Assembly: GCA_023663635.1 (NCBI GenBank)
Contig: JAMPHD010000018.1
Coordinates: 1-49,958 of the forward strand
DNA: 49,958 nucleotides
Reading direction: 5' to 3'
Origin: Acetatifactor muris
GTDB lineage: Bacteria > Bacillota > Clostridia > Lachnospirales > Lachnospiraceae
The position numbers and the translations under genes are program-made. The notes under the pieces were generated by a model. That model saw only the letters and a program-made list of their open reading frames with translations, made no database searches and was not told the DNA's origin. Below are positions 14,713-22,545 of the stretch, piece by piece; positions within the stretch are counted from its first letter, which is position 1; each line of letters begins with the position of its first letter.

Positions 14713-17325
14713 TCAACAATTTTTCTTCCATGGTACGGCGCACACCTTTTTGCCGATACTGTGGTAATACGCCAACAGCACGGTGATCGCAGCAAGAGCA
14801 AGCCATTTTCTAAAGATTCCTCCCTTGTTCGCCCATCCGATGAGCCTTGACACGAGTTCTCTCTTGATCTCCTCCGTCATACCGCCGTCTCGATTGGCAA
14901 AATACAGGAACAGATAGCCGAATCCCGCGATCATGGCGAGAGTGGCCCAAATCTCCAACGGCGTGTTGTCCCCGGTCTTGGGCTCGTTGTCTTTTACGCC
15001 GGGAAGTTTGGAGTCGGTGTCGCTATCGTCCGTCATATCGCCGGCATCACCGTCAGTGTCTCCTCCGGCATTGTCATCAGTCCCCGTAGTATCGCCGTTT
15101 CCGGTGTCATCTCCTTCTCCCGGAGTATTTTCATCTCCGGTATTGTCCCCGGTTCCCGGAGTATCATCGTTGCCGGTGTTATCTCCTTCTCCGGTATTGT
15201 CCCCGGTTCCCGGGGTGTCATCGTTGCCGGTGTTATCTCCTTCTCCGGTATTATCCCCGGTTCCCGGAGTATCCTGCGCGTCTCTATAGACGATCGCGTA
15301 GGTAGAGAAAAGGTTGGTCTCTATGGTGACGGTAGCCGGATCGGAGTCCAGATCCGCCAACATGTCCGGCTCTCCGTTATGTACCCTGACGACCGCATAA
15401 GTTCTGTTGTCCGCTCTCAGCCCGTCCGGTACGGTTATGACAATGCGGATGGGGCTCTTAGTCTCTGCGATGGGAGTCCTGTCCTCATCAATGATCTTCA
15501 CGAGCTCCACGTCCAAATATTCTCCCACCGTATAACCGGCACTCAAAGCGCTTCCCACCGCCTGTCGGTCACTCTCGGAAACGGTATCGTCTATGTCCTG
15601 TACCACCAGGAGGATCCGAATGTCCGTCCCGTCCTCAACACTCTGCAGATCCTCTGCGGAGAGCACCGCGTCCGCCAACGCGTCTGTGTCCATGGGCAGG
15701 CTGATGGCCGGTGTCCCCGCGCCCTGCTCGACTTCCTTTTCCACATTGCCCGGATCCCCGCCGGTTCCGAGCGCCGGGATCGTATCCGCCTCAGAATATC
15801 CGCACACACTGCACAGCCTGTGCCGACTTCCCTCTTCGGTTTTCGTCGGCTCTACGTCCACCGTCCACTCTCCGAAAGTGTGCGCCTTCATCGGAATCAC
15901 GACAGAGGTTTTGTCAACAATTTCCGTGCCTGCGGCCTCGTCTTCATACCATCTGCCGCACAGACTGCAGGCATAATAAGCCTCCGCGCCTTCCTTGGTG
16001 CAGCTCGCCTCCTTCGCGTCAGTCAGTGCCATACTGTGGGCATGCATCCCGATTTCACCGGTAGCGGCATTCCTGATCACGGCATACGCAGCCGCGTCAC
16101 TGTCAAAAAAATCCCACGGATTGAGCGTTTCCCCCATCCGCTCCGTCCATCCGGACGTGAAATCACTCGTACCGTCTTTTCCAAGCGGTGTCACGCCAAG
16201 CTTCGCTCCGTCCGTGAGAGCCTCATCCAATGTGATTACCGTCGCATTTCTTAAGAATACATTACTGTTTTGATCGTTTGCATCCTTGTTGGCATTCACC
16301 ACAGCATTCCCCGATACGCCGAAAATACCTCCGTTCATAAAGATACCGCCGCCTCCCAGGCCGCTCCCGGATGTAAGGCGGTTGCCCGTGATACTGCCGC
16401 CCGACATATGAAACGCGGCATCCGCCGCAAAGACAACGACGCCGCCACCGCCCACTACCGCCTGATTACCGGCAATGCTGCCGCCCGACATGGTAAAGTT
16501 TCCCTGCACGAAGACACCACCTCCGCTATTGGTTGCGTAATTTCCAGATATCTCTCCGCCTTCCATCTCAAAGATTCCGTCCGCCTGCACACAGATGCCG
16601 CCGCCTGTCTGAGCTGTATTGTCACGGACAACGGCTCCCTCTTTCATCACCAGAGTTCCTTCCAGCACGGCGACGCCGGCTCCATACCATCCGGTCCCCA
16701 ACGCGTTGTTTTGTAACACCGTGCCGCTCTCCAGCGTCAACGACGCGTCTCTGTCCACCATAAACAACCATCCGTTCCCGCGACAGACTATTCCGGTGTT
16801 GGTCCGTGACGCGGGATCATCTCCGTCCCAAACGGCTCCTCCATCCACCGTGATGTCCTTTAAGATCGCGGAAGAACCTTCTGAATTTACCGAAAATAAA
16901 GCGCTGAGATCCTCCCCTCGGGTAATGGTATGTCCGTCGCCGTTTAAGGTGAGCTGCTTACCGGCTCCGACCAGAACTGCCCCTCCTGACGACCAATTCT
17001 CACTGTCCAAGACCAGATCCCGCAGCAGCTTGATCTCGCTCACCGTAACTTGAGGTTCATAACACGCGTAGATCGCGTCTATGAGAGACGCCTCCTGCCA
17101 TGTCGCGCCTCCATCCGTACTGTATGTCACCTCTGCATCTGTCTCATGCGCCTCAATGCCGTCATCGGCATGTCCTGTTTCCCCATTGATCTCATCCGTT
17201 GTCTCCGGATCTTCCGCCGCCAGTGCCGCGGCGGGCCTCACACCCGTTACCCCCCCGAGAACCAACGCCGCCGTCAACAGCAGCGCCGTCACCTTCTGCA
17301 AGGGATTACCTCTTCGTTTTCTCAT
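14713..17325 (-). CDS. Large cell-surface beta-helix protein with PKTG-type C-terminal anchor
   Basis: 870 residues. A signal peptide (about 1-37, ending near ALAAE) leads to an acidic segment, then a region of about 85-360 with many turns of the type MSGGSITGNRLTSGSG / MEGGEISGNYATNSGGGV, a right-handed parallel beta-helix as in adhesins. After it come two CxxC pairs in CSLCGRWYED and CSVCGYSEAD, a conserved domain, a Thr/Gly/Asp-rich repeat linker (about 685-760) and PKTGDNTPLEIW followed by a hydrophobic stretch. Unlike a simple sortase signal, about 55 residues follow, with a basic patch and a second hydrophobic segment near LALAAITVLLAYYHSIG. An exported wall- or membrane-anchored adhesin is inferred. 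Direct repeats upstream suggest activator control. Confidence 0.85.
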   Translation of the reverse strand: MRKRRGNPLQKVTALLLTAALVLGGVTGVRPAAALAAEDPETTDEINGETGHADDGIEAHETDAEVTYSTDGGATWQEASLIDAIYACYEPQVTVSEIKLLRDLVLDSENWSSGGAVLVGAGKQLTLNGDGHTITRGEDLSALFSVNSEGSSAILKDITVDGGAVWDGDDPASRTNTGIVCRGNGWLFMVDRDASLTLESGTVLQNNALGTGWYGAGVAVLEGTLVMKEGAVVRDNTAQTGGGICVQADGIFEMEGGEISGNYATNSGGGVFVQGNFTMSGGSIAGNQAVVGGGGVVVFAADAAFHMSGGSITGNRLTSGSGLGGGGIFMNGGIFGVSGNAVVNANKDANDQNSNVFLRNATVITLDEALTDGAKLGVTPLGKDGTSDFTSGWTERMGETLNPWDFFDSDAAAYAVIRNAATGEIGMHAHSMALTDAKEASCTKEGAEAYYACSLCGRWYEDEAAGTEIVDKTSVVIPMKAHTFGEWTVDVEPTKTEEGSRHRLCSVCGYSEADTIPALGTGGDPGNVEKEVEQGAGTPAISLPMDTDALADAVLSAEDLQSVEDGTDIRILLVVQDIDDTVSESDRQAVGSALSAGYTVGEYLDVELVKIIDEDRTPIAETKSPIRIVITVPDGLRADNRTYAVVRVHNGEPDMLADLDSDPATVTIETNLFSTYAIVYRDAQDTPGTGDNTGEGDNTGNDDTPGTGDNTGEGDNTGNDDTPGTGDNTGDENTPGEGDDTGNGDTTGTDDNAGGDTDGDAGDMTDDSDTDSKLPGVKDNEPKTGDNTPLEIWATLAMIAGFGYLFLYFANRDGGMTEEIKRELVSRLIGWANKGGIFRKWLALAAITVLLAYYHSIGKKVCAVPWKKNC
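15106..15267. repeat. 54-bp tandem repeats in the surface protein linker
   Basis: Two almost identical 54-base units (15160-15213 and 15214-15267, differing at a few positions) and a more diverged third at 15106-15159. They encode an 18-residue unit built from TPGTGDNTGEGDNTGNDD. The repeats preserve frame and lie in the stalk between the globular part and the anchor. Confidence 0.8.
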
Positions 17326-17378
17326 AATGACCTCCTTTTTCCTTCCGTGCCTCTTCTTAAGCTTCGTCTATCTGTTTT

Positions 17379-17441
17379 ATTATAGCACCATTCCCGATCT
17401 CACATTTTGTCAATTTTGTCTCCAAACAGGTCAATTTTGTC
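17379..17441 (-). promoter_or_regulatory. Surface protein promoter with two 12-bp direct repeats
   Basis: TATAAT at 17379-17384 on the minus strand. Upstream are two identical copies of GACAAAATTGAC (minus-strand reading) at 17409-17420 and 17430-17441, 21 bases apart centre to centre, i.e. two helical turns. A TTGACA within the nearer repeat is 23 bases from the -10 box, too far for a normal -35. The arrangement suggests binding of a dimeric activator, for example a response regulator. Confidence 0.55.
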
Positions 17442-17543
17442 GTTTTGCAAAGTTTCTCCCTATAGAGGTCCGACTCCCTATCCTGAAAACCACCCTCGCA
17501 GGCTCAGGGGGCGCCCGTGTAAGTTCAGAAAGCCGACCACCGA

Positions 17544-17572
17544 TTGACCTGCCACTCCTCCTGTGTTAAAAT
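17544..17572 (+). promoter_or_regulatory. Promoter for the second GNAT gene
   Basis: TTGACC (17544-17549), 17 bases, TAAAAT (17567-17572), 50 bases before the TTG start. Confidence 0.6.
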
Positions 17573-17621
17573 CAATAGGACAAAGTCATAAATCACAAAT
17601 TGGTCAAAAGGAGGCAATCTA

Positions 17622-18074
17622 TTGAATATACGACCCATGACAGAGCCGGATACCGCAAAAGTGCTTGAGATGATGCGGATGTTTTACGCCTCCCCCGCCG
17701 TGTTGAGCAACGGTTCCGAGACGATTTTTAAGAATGACGTGATGGCCTGTATCGAAGAAAATCCGTATTTGGAGGGATATGTTTTCCCGGAAAATGACGG
17801 GATCGCCGGATACGCCATGGTAGCCAAAAGCTTTTCTACTGAGTTCGGCAAACCCTGCATATGGATCGAAGATCTCTACATCGCCCCCGAATATCGTGGC
17901 AGGGGAATCGGTACAGAATTTTTGGCCTATATTGAGAATAAACATCCCGATTCCGTCTTGCGGCTCGAGGCAGAGGCGAGCAATCACAATGCGATACATG
18001 TGTATGAAAAATGCGGTTATGAGTGTCTGCCTTATGTGGAGATTAAGAAAGCCTCTGAAAACAGCAGCAAATAG
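17622..18074 (+). CDS. GNAT family N-acetyltransferase with TTG start
   Basis: 150 residues. AAAAGGAGG seven bases upstream fixes the start at TTG 17622 (NIRPMTEPDT follows); the next ATG four codons on would be poorly spaced. The fold is clear: beta-strand IWIEDLYIAPEYRGRGIGTEFL (about 86-107) with the acetyl-CoA loop RGRGIG, then NHNAIHVYEKCGYE, the C-terminal signature. Substrate unknown. Transcribed from its own promoter on the plus strand, with no partner gene directly attached. Confidence 0.88.
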   Translation: MNIRPMTEPDTAKVLEMMRMFYASPAVLSNGSETIFKNDVMACIEENPYLEGYVFPENDGIAGYAMVAKSFSTEFGKPCIWIEDLYIAPEYRGRGIGTEFLAYIENKHPDSVLRLEAEASNHNAIHVYEKCGYECLPYVEIKKASENSSK

Positions 18075-18435
18075 AACAATCTGTAGAGAATGCAATACTT
18101 CCGTTTCATGAGGATTACTTTCAAAAACAATTGCAACCCGGGATTACCGGGAGTGCATTATTACTGTTCTCACAGCGATTAAAGATATTTATGTTGAAAA
18201 TCCATGATTGTAGTAAGAATCATTCTTTCATTATCCCTTTCTAATCATTTTATCGAAAATTATTTTAAACCGTATTTAATCTTTATCCGTACTTCTTTGC
18301 AATAACTGCCGAAATATATGCTAAAAGCATATATAATCTTCAATTCGTTAATGACTCATATATTTTTAATATGCAAATGCACGATATACTTTATTAAAGG
18401 ATGGCGGTATAATATTTTTGAAAGGAGTGATAACA
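18075..18435. other. AT-rich intergenic region with promoter for the next gene
   Basis: Markedly AT-richer than the DNA to its left. A TATAAT at 18408-18413 lies 22 bases before the ATG at 18436; no good -35 box is seen. No RNA gene or clear terminator after the GNAT gene was found. A weak open stretch (about 18071-18238, plus strand) is noted among the rejected items. Confidence 0.4.
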
Positions 18436-19671
18436 ATGACTCATCAAATTGACAATCGAAAAATAGGCACTTATATTGCAGGACTGATTGAACGAAACTT
18501 TAAGTCTGTACGACAGTTTTGCAAGGTTTATCTACAAACAAGCGGTATAAATGCCCCCACCGGAGACGATATACAAAAAATGGCGAACCGTCTTTCTCAA
18601 ATAAAAAAAGGCGCAAAGGCAATTCAAATTTATGATTTGCCAATCTTTTCGGAACTGCTTCATGTTTCCTACGAACAGATATTAAGCGCCGGAGAATGCG
18701 GCGAATCTAATAACAATAGAATGACAAATTACACTATTGCCCAATCACACAACGAATCCGAATGGATTGCTTACATCGAAGAAAAAGATAAGCCTATCCT
18801 TAATCCTGATGAATATGGAAAAACCATATTGGAGTATGCAATTATGTTCGGCAATTATGATTTCATCAAATTTCTGGTAAACAAAAACTACATATGGTTT
18901 GACAGTCGGAAAGATAAAGATTACATTATGACATTTGGTGCCGGGACAAGTATTCAACGTATCAAATTTGAAGAATGCGATAACGGTTTCTTTATACGCC
19001 AACCTGACATGGATGATCTGCAGTATAAACTTGCGACAGAGGATCAGCTTAGAATGTATATCATTTCGTTTGCGGCAGATCACAATGACCTATCAATGTT
19101 GGACAAATTAAGAGCAAGAGAAATTCCTGAATTATATTACAAAGCACATTATTTGTCCTGCGCATGCCCGGATTTCGATATTCATTATGACAAAAATATG
19201 GTAAGTCATATTGCAAAATCCAGCGATAAGGTGTTGGATTATTTCACAGATCCATTTGAAATCCGAGATCGAATTCGATATAAGGACGGCAGCAACCGCA
19301 AACATATATTTATGTTTCCATATATTTCCCAACTGTTGGATATGTTGATTGAAAATAATAGCCCATTTTTGAAAACAGCATTAGAAAAATCCCTTAAACA
19401 TAATGAGAGTACAAAAGAAAAACTGATAAACCTGATAAAAGAATCCATTGTTAAGGGCAGTTATGCCGAAGATTATTGGAGGACGGAAGTTCATTTCCAT
19501 GAAAACGGAAATATTATTCATTTCCGAGAACCACTTTTTTATAAAGGAATCATCACCAATATAGCAAAAGTAACGAAAGAATCTGCAGATGATCAAATAA
19601 ACCAACTTATCCAAAAATTGAATGACTCATACAATGGGATTAAATATATTACAGAGGAGGAAATGGCATGA
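18436..19671 (+). CDS. Helix-turn-helix protein with ankyrin-like region
   Basis: 411 residues. The start at ATG 18436 is chosen over TTG 18418 because AAAGGAGTGATAAC precedes it. Residues about 5-75 look like a diverged XRE-type helix-turn-helix (FKSVRQFCKVYL, MANRLSQIKKGAKAIQIYDL, FSELLHVSYEQIL). Residues about 125-150 (DEYGKTILEYAIMFGNYDFI) read as one ankyrin-like repeat, and the remaining 250 residues are mostly helical and unassigned. A DNA-binding regulator with a protein-interaction domain is inferred. The AT-rich codon use unlike the surrounding genes points to horizontal transfer. The acidic small protein gene follows. Confidence 0.7.
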   Translation: MTHQIDNRKIGTYIAGLIERNFKSVRQFCKVYLQTSGINAPTGDDIQKMANRLSQIKKGAKAIQIYDLPIFSELLHVSYEQILSAGECGESNNNRMTNYTIAQSHNESEWIAYIEEKDKPILNPDEYGKTILEYAIMFGNYDFIKFLVNKNYIWFDSRKDKDYIMTFGAGTSIQRIKFEECDNGFFIRQPDMDDLQYKLATEDQLRMYIISFAADHNDLSMLDKLRAREIPELYYKAHYLSCACPDFDIHYDKNMVSHIAKSSDKVLDYFTDPFEIRDRIRYKDGSNRKHIFMFPYISQLLDMLIENNSPFLKTALEKSLKHNESTKEKLINLIKESIVKGSYAEDYWRTEVHFHENGNIIHFREPLFYKGIITNIAKVTKESADDQINQLIQKLNDSYNGIKYITEEEMA

Positions 19672-19785
19672 GGAATACTTCTATGCATTATTGTCTTATT
19701 GCATCAAATATCTCAAACAACTGACTTGGAGACACTTACAAGAACAATTACAATAATATAATATCAATTGCAAAGGAGCGTTTAT

Positions 19786-19962
19786 ATGGGAAAAACTTTT
19801 TTTGATTATGATGATGGGAATTTTGCATGTGCCTTTTCAGATCATATGGCTCTAAGTTCTGATGGTGACATGTTAATGCGTATGGGCGATAATATGGCAA
19901 TGGATATGGATTCCGGAGATTTACATTTTATTTCCGGTTGGCCCGATGATGACAATGACTGA
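19786..19962 (+). CDS. Small acidic protein of unknown function
   Basis: 58 residues from the ATG at 19786, after the ribosome site AAAGGAGCG. The protein (MGKTFFDYDDGNFACAFSDH onward, ending WPDDDND) is strongly acidic, with two similar Met/Asp-rich segments, SSDGDMLMRMGDNMAM and MDMDSGDLHFI. It has no membrane segment. Similar small Asp/Met-rich proteins seem to occur in related bacteria, but I know of no function. It follows the helix-turn-helix gene on the same strand and shares its AT-rich character, so the two may form a unit. Confidence 0.65.
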   Translation: MGKTFFDYDDGNFACAFSDHMALSSDGDMLMRMGDNMAMDMDSGDLHFISGWPDDDND

Positions 19963-19991
19963 TTATAAATCAATCCTATTTCCACATCAAA

Positions 19992-20023
19992 AAGGGTATG
20001 TCGGATCACTCCGACATACCCTT
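19992..20023 (-). terminator. Terminator of the perR-rubrerythrin operon
   Basis: A perfect 14-bp stem (19992-20005 with 20010-20023, arm AAGGGTATGTCGGA) and a four-base loop. On the minus strand it ends in TTTTTGATG, so it serves the rubrerythrin gene; it may also stop transcription coming from the acidic protein gene. Confidence 0.8.
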
Positions 20024-20084
20024 GTCCCTTACAACATATTGTTTGGCAATACTCTCCTGCAACTTTCATGCTGCCGAATTTCAC

Positions 20085-20624
20085 TTATCCGAAGTATCTG
20101 TTCAGCAGACCCTCGAATGCCTTCCCATGTCTCGCCTCATCCTTTGCCATCTCATGCACGGTGTCATGGATCGCGTCCAGACCCAATTCCTTGGCCCTCT
20201 TGGCCAGATCGGTCTTGCCCGCGGTAGCGCCGTTCTCAGCGTCCACGCGCAGCTGCAGATTCTTCTTGGTGGAGTCGGTGACCACCTCTCCCAAGAGCTC
20301 CGCAAATTTTGCGGCGTGCTCAGCCTCCTCATAGGCTGCTTTCTCATAGTACATACCGATCTCGGGATATCCCTCTCTGTGAGCCACTCTCGCCATAGCC
20401 AGATACATGCCCACCTCAGAGCACTCGCCCTCAAAGTTAGCGCGCAAATCCTTGAGGATATCCTCGCGGACGCCCTGTGCCACACCTACCACATGCTCTG
20501 CAGCCCAAGTCTTCTCGCCGCTCTGCTCGGAGAATTTCTCAGGGCCCACACCGCATACGGGGCACTTCTCGGGAGCGGAATCTCCCTCATGTACATAACC
20601 ACACACCTGACATACGAATTTCAT
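20085..20624 (-). CDS. Reverse rubrerythrin
   Basis: 179 residues. The rubredoxin-type Fe(SCys)4 domain is at the N-terminus (CQVCGY at 5-10 and CPVCGV at 21-26) and the diiron ferritin-like domain follows, the reverse of the classic order, as in clostridial hydrogen-peroxide reductases. Diiron ligands are visible in [25 protein letters not shown] and [11 protein letters not shown]. The family reduces hydrogen peroxide (and oxygen) with electrons from NADH via rubredoxin partners and protects anaerobes. It is 27 bases downstream of perR on the same strand, so peroxide-responsive expression from the perR promoter is likely. Confidence 0.95.
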   Translation of the reverse strand: MKFVCQVCGYVHEGDSAPEKCPVCGVGPEKFSEQSGEKTWAAEHVVGVAQGVREDILKDLRANFEGECSEVGMYLAMARVAHREGYPEIGMYYEKAAYEEAEHAAKFAELLGEVVTDSTKKNLQLRVDAENGATAGKTDLAKRAKELGLDAIHDTVHEMAKDEARHGKAFEGLLNRYFG

Positions 20625-20651
20625 AGCTTTAGTCTCCTTCTCTTGTTATTT

Positions 20652-21074
20652 TTATAATTGAAGGGCATCTTCCTTCTTCTCCGCGGTCCCGGATGCCTTG
20701 GTACAGTCACCGCAGGTCCCGTAAAAATAAGTCACATGCCCGGCAATCTTGCCGTCAAAGCCCGCCCCGGCAATATCCCGGATCGTGTCGATGTTCTTCA
20801 TCTCCAGATCGATGACACTGCCGCATTCCGTGCAGACGAAATGGTAATGAGGGGAGGTATCCGCGTCAAAATGATCCATGCCGTCCCCCACCCTGATCCG
20901 GTTGATCTCGCCTGACTCCGCCAGAAGAGTCAGATTGCGATACACCGTTCCGAGGCTGATATTGGGAATCTCCTTCCGCACATTCATGTAGACCATGTCT
21001 GCGGTGGGGTGATCCTTGCGGCCCATCAGAAATGCCATGATGCAGTCCCGCTGTCTGCTGTGTTTTTGAGCCAT
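20652..21074 (-). CDS. perR: Peroxide-responsive Fur-family repressor PerR
   Basis: 140 residues. The winged-helix domain is at 1-80 (HPTADMVYMNVRKEI, ISLGTVYRNLTLLAESGEI), then the metal-binding dimerisation domain. DHFDADTSPHYHFVCTEC supplies the aspartate and histidines of the regulatory iron site, and two CxxC pairs (CTEC, CGDC) form the structural zinc site. Iron-bound PerR is oxidised at histidine by peroxide and leaves DNA. The linkage with rubrerythrin and the presence of the aspartate in HFD support PerR over Fur or Zur. A palindrome overlapping its promoter suggests self-regulation. Confidence 0.9.
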   Translation of the reverse strand: MAQKHSRQRDCIMAFLMGRKDHPTADMVYMNVRKEIPNISLGTVYRNLTLLAESGEINRIRVGDGMDHFDADTSPHYHFVCTECGSVIDLEMKNIDTIRDIAGAGFDGKIAGHVTYFYGTCGDCTKASGTAEKKEDALQL

Positions 21075-21090
21075 TGCCTCTCCTCCAAAT

Positions 21091-21138
21091 CAGTAATCGT
21101 TACTGTTTTTATTATACTGATTTTTGCGACAAAGTCAA
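21091..21138 (-). promoter_or_regulatory. perR promoter and palindromic operator
   Basis: Minus strand TTGACT (21133-21138), 16 bases, TATAAT (21111-21116). Just downstream, at the expected transcription start, lies a perfect palindrome CAGTAA-TCG-TTACTG (21091-21105). Fur-family repressors bind such AT-rich dyads over promoters, so this is a candidate PerR site, although it departs from the Bacillus Per box. Confidence 0.65.
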
Positions 21139-21629
21139 CCCCGTTTGCGCTCATATTTCAGAAAACTGTAGACAATGTCAAAATAGGTCTGCTCCTCGCT
21201 GTCCGCGGTGATCTCCCACTCCTCATCCCTGTCCAGATTGGGAAAATAGGAATCCGCCTCGTAGGCATGGTCGATCTTGGTCACATGGACCACGTCACAG
21301 TAGGGCAGCATCTGCCGATACAGGCTCTCTCCGCCGATGATATACACATCCTCCTCATCGTATTTTTTCAGTTCCTCCAGAAGTTCCTCCATGGAATGCA
21401 CCACGTCCGCGTCCTTCACCCGGTAGTCCGGTTTGGAGGAGAGAATGATGTTTTTACGGTTTTTGAGAGGCTGTCCCTGGGGAAAGGTCTCCAGCGTCTT
21501 TCTGCCAAGCACCACCACCTTGCCCGTGGTCTCCTCCCTAAAGTGTTTGTGATCGTTGGGAATGCGTATCAGCAGATCCCCCTTATTGCCGATCGCCCAA
21601 TTTTGATCCACCGCCACGATCATATTCAT
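21135..21629 (-). CDS. folA: Dihydrofolate reductase
   Basis: 164 residues starting at ATG 21629 (MNMIVAVDQNWAIGN); upstream in-frame codons to 21782 run into thyA and are not used, as GGAAAGAGGAAATCGG sits before 21629. Landmarks: the catalytic aspartate in RIPNDHKHF, the NADPH-binding GKVVVLGRKTLETFP and IIGGESLYRQMLPYCD, and the terminal TYFDIVYSFLKY. It reduces dihydrofolate to tetrahydrofolate, regenerating the cofactor consumed by the neighbouring thymidylate synthase. The pair forms the normal dTMP cycle unit. Confidence 0.95.
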   Translation of the reverse strand: MNMIVAVDQNWAIGNKGDLLIRIPNDHKHFREETTGKVVVLGRKTLETFPQGQPLKNRKNIILSSKPDYRVKDADVVHSMEELLEELKKYDEEDVYIIGGESLYRQMLPYCDVVHVTKIDHAYEADSYFPNLDRDEEWEITADSEEQTYFDIVYSFLKYERKRG

Positions 21630-21687
21630 CCGATTTCCTCTTTCCGCCGTCCAAACGGCATTTAATTCCGATTTCCCATTACCACCC

Positions 21688-22536
21688 TCAGATCGCGATG
21701 GGGATATCTTTGATCTGTTCTCCGGTCTCGTAATGCTCCAAGCGCACGTCCTCTCTGGTAAATTTATAAAAGTCCCTGACATCGGGGTTCAGCCAAAATT
21801 CCGGCGCGGGTTTGGGCTCCCTTGCGATCAGCTCGCGAATGATGGGCACATGCCTGTCATAGATATGCGCGTCCGCGATCACATGGACAAACTCTCCCAC
21901 ATGCATGTCGCAGACTTGGGCCAACATATGGATGAGTACCGCGTACTGCACCACATTCCAGTTATTGGCCGCCAGCACGTCCTGAGATCTCTGGTTCAGG
22001 ATCGCGTTCAGGGTCAGCCTCTCCTCCCCGGGCCGCTGCGTCACATTAAAGGTCATGCTGTAGGCGCAGGGATAGAGATTCATCTCGTGGAGATCCTGAT
22101 GCACATAGATATTGGTCATGATACGTCTGCTGAAAGGATTGTTCTTCAGGTCATAGATCACCCGGTCCACCTGATCCATCATGCCCTCTTTGTACTGATG
22201 TTTCACGCCCAACTGATAGCCGTACGCCTTTCCGATGCTGCCGTCCTCATCTGCCCACTCGTCCCAGATATGGCTGTGGAGATCATGGATGTTGTTGGAC
22301 TTCTGCTGCCAGATCCACAGGATCTCGTCCGTGGCGGACTTGAGCGCCGTGCGCCTAAGGGTCATGATGGGGAACTCCGCCCGCAGGTCATAGCGGTTGA
22401 CCACGCCAAAGCGCTTGATGGTGTAGGCGGGCGTCCCGTCCGGCCAGCGCGGCCGGACTTTCTCCCCGCGGGTGTCGGTGCCGTTCTCCAATATATCCCG
22501 ACACATATTGATAAATAAAGTATCCGCGTAACTCAT
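21688..22536 (-). CDS. thyA: Thymidylate synthase
   Basis: 282 residues. It methylates dUMP to dTMP with methylenetetrahydrofolate. The nucleophile cysteine is in LYPCAYSMTFNVT; most ThyA proteins have PCH here, so the histidine after the cysteine is replaced by alanine. Phosphate-binding arginines appear in NPFSRRIMTNIY and in LNQRSQDVLAANNWNV, which also supplies the aspartate and asparagine that recognise dUMP. HIYDRHVP is the usual late motif. folA follows 58 bases downstream and the metallo-beta-lactamase gene ends ten bases upstream, so one transcript probably covers all three. Confidence 0.93.
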   Translation of the reverse strand: MSYADTLFINMCRDILENGTDTRGEKVRPRWPDGTPAYTIKRFGVVNRYDLRAEFPIMTLRRTALKSATDEILWIWQQKSNNIHDLHSHIWDEWADEDGSIGKAYGYQLGVKHQYKEGMMDQVDRVIYDLKNNPFSRRIMTNIYVHQDLHEMNLYPCAYSMTFNVTQRPGEERLTLNAILNQRSQDVLAANNWNVVQYAVLIHMLAQVCDMHVGEFVHVIADAHIYDRHVPIIRELIAREPKPAPEFWLNPDVRDFYKFTREDVRLEHYETGEQIKDIPIAI

Positions 22537-22545
22537 TTCTCTTCT

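Noticed and set aside
18071..18238. An open stretch on the plus strand after the GNAT gene containing QPGITG, reminiscent of bacterial sugar transferases
   Set aside because: No start codon or ribosome site, only about 55 codons, and the resemblance rests on five residues. Not enough to call a remnant.
19668..19724. 18-codon frame (MRNTSMHYCL...) overlapping the stop of the helix-turn-helix gene as ATGA
   Set aside because: Very short, no recognisable feature, and no ribosome site beyond the coding sequence it overlaps.
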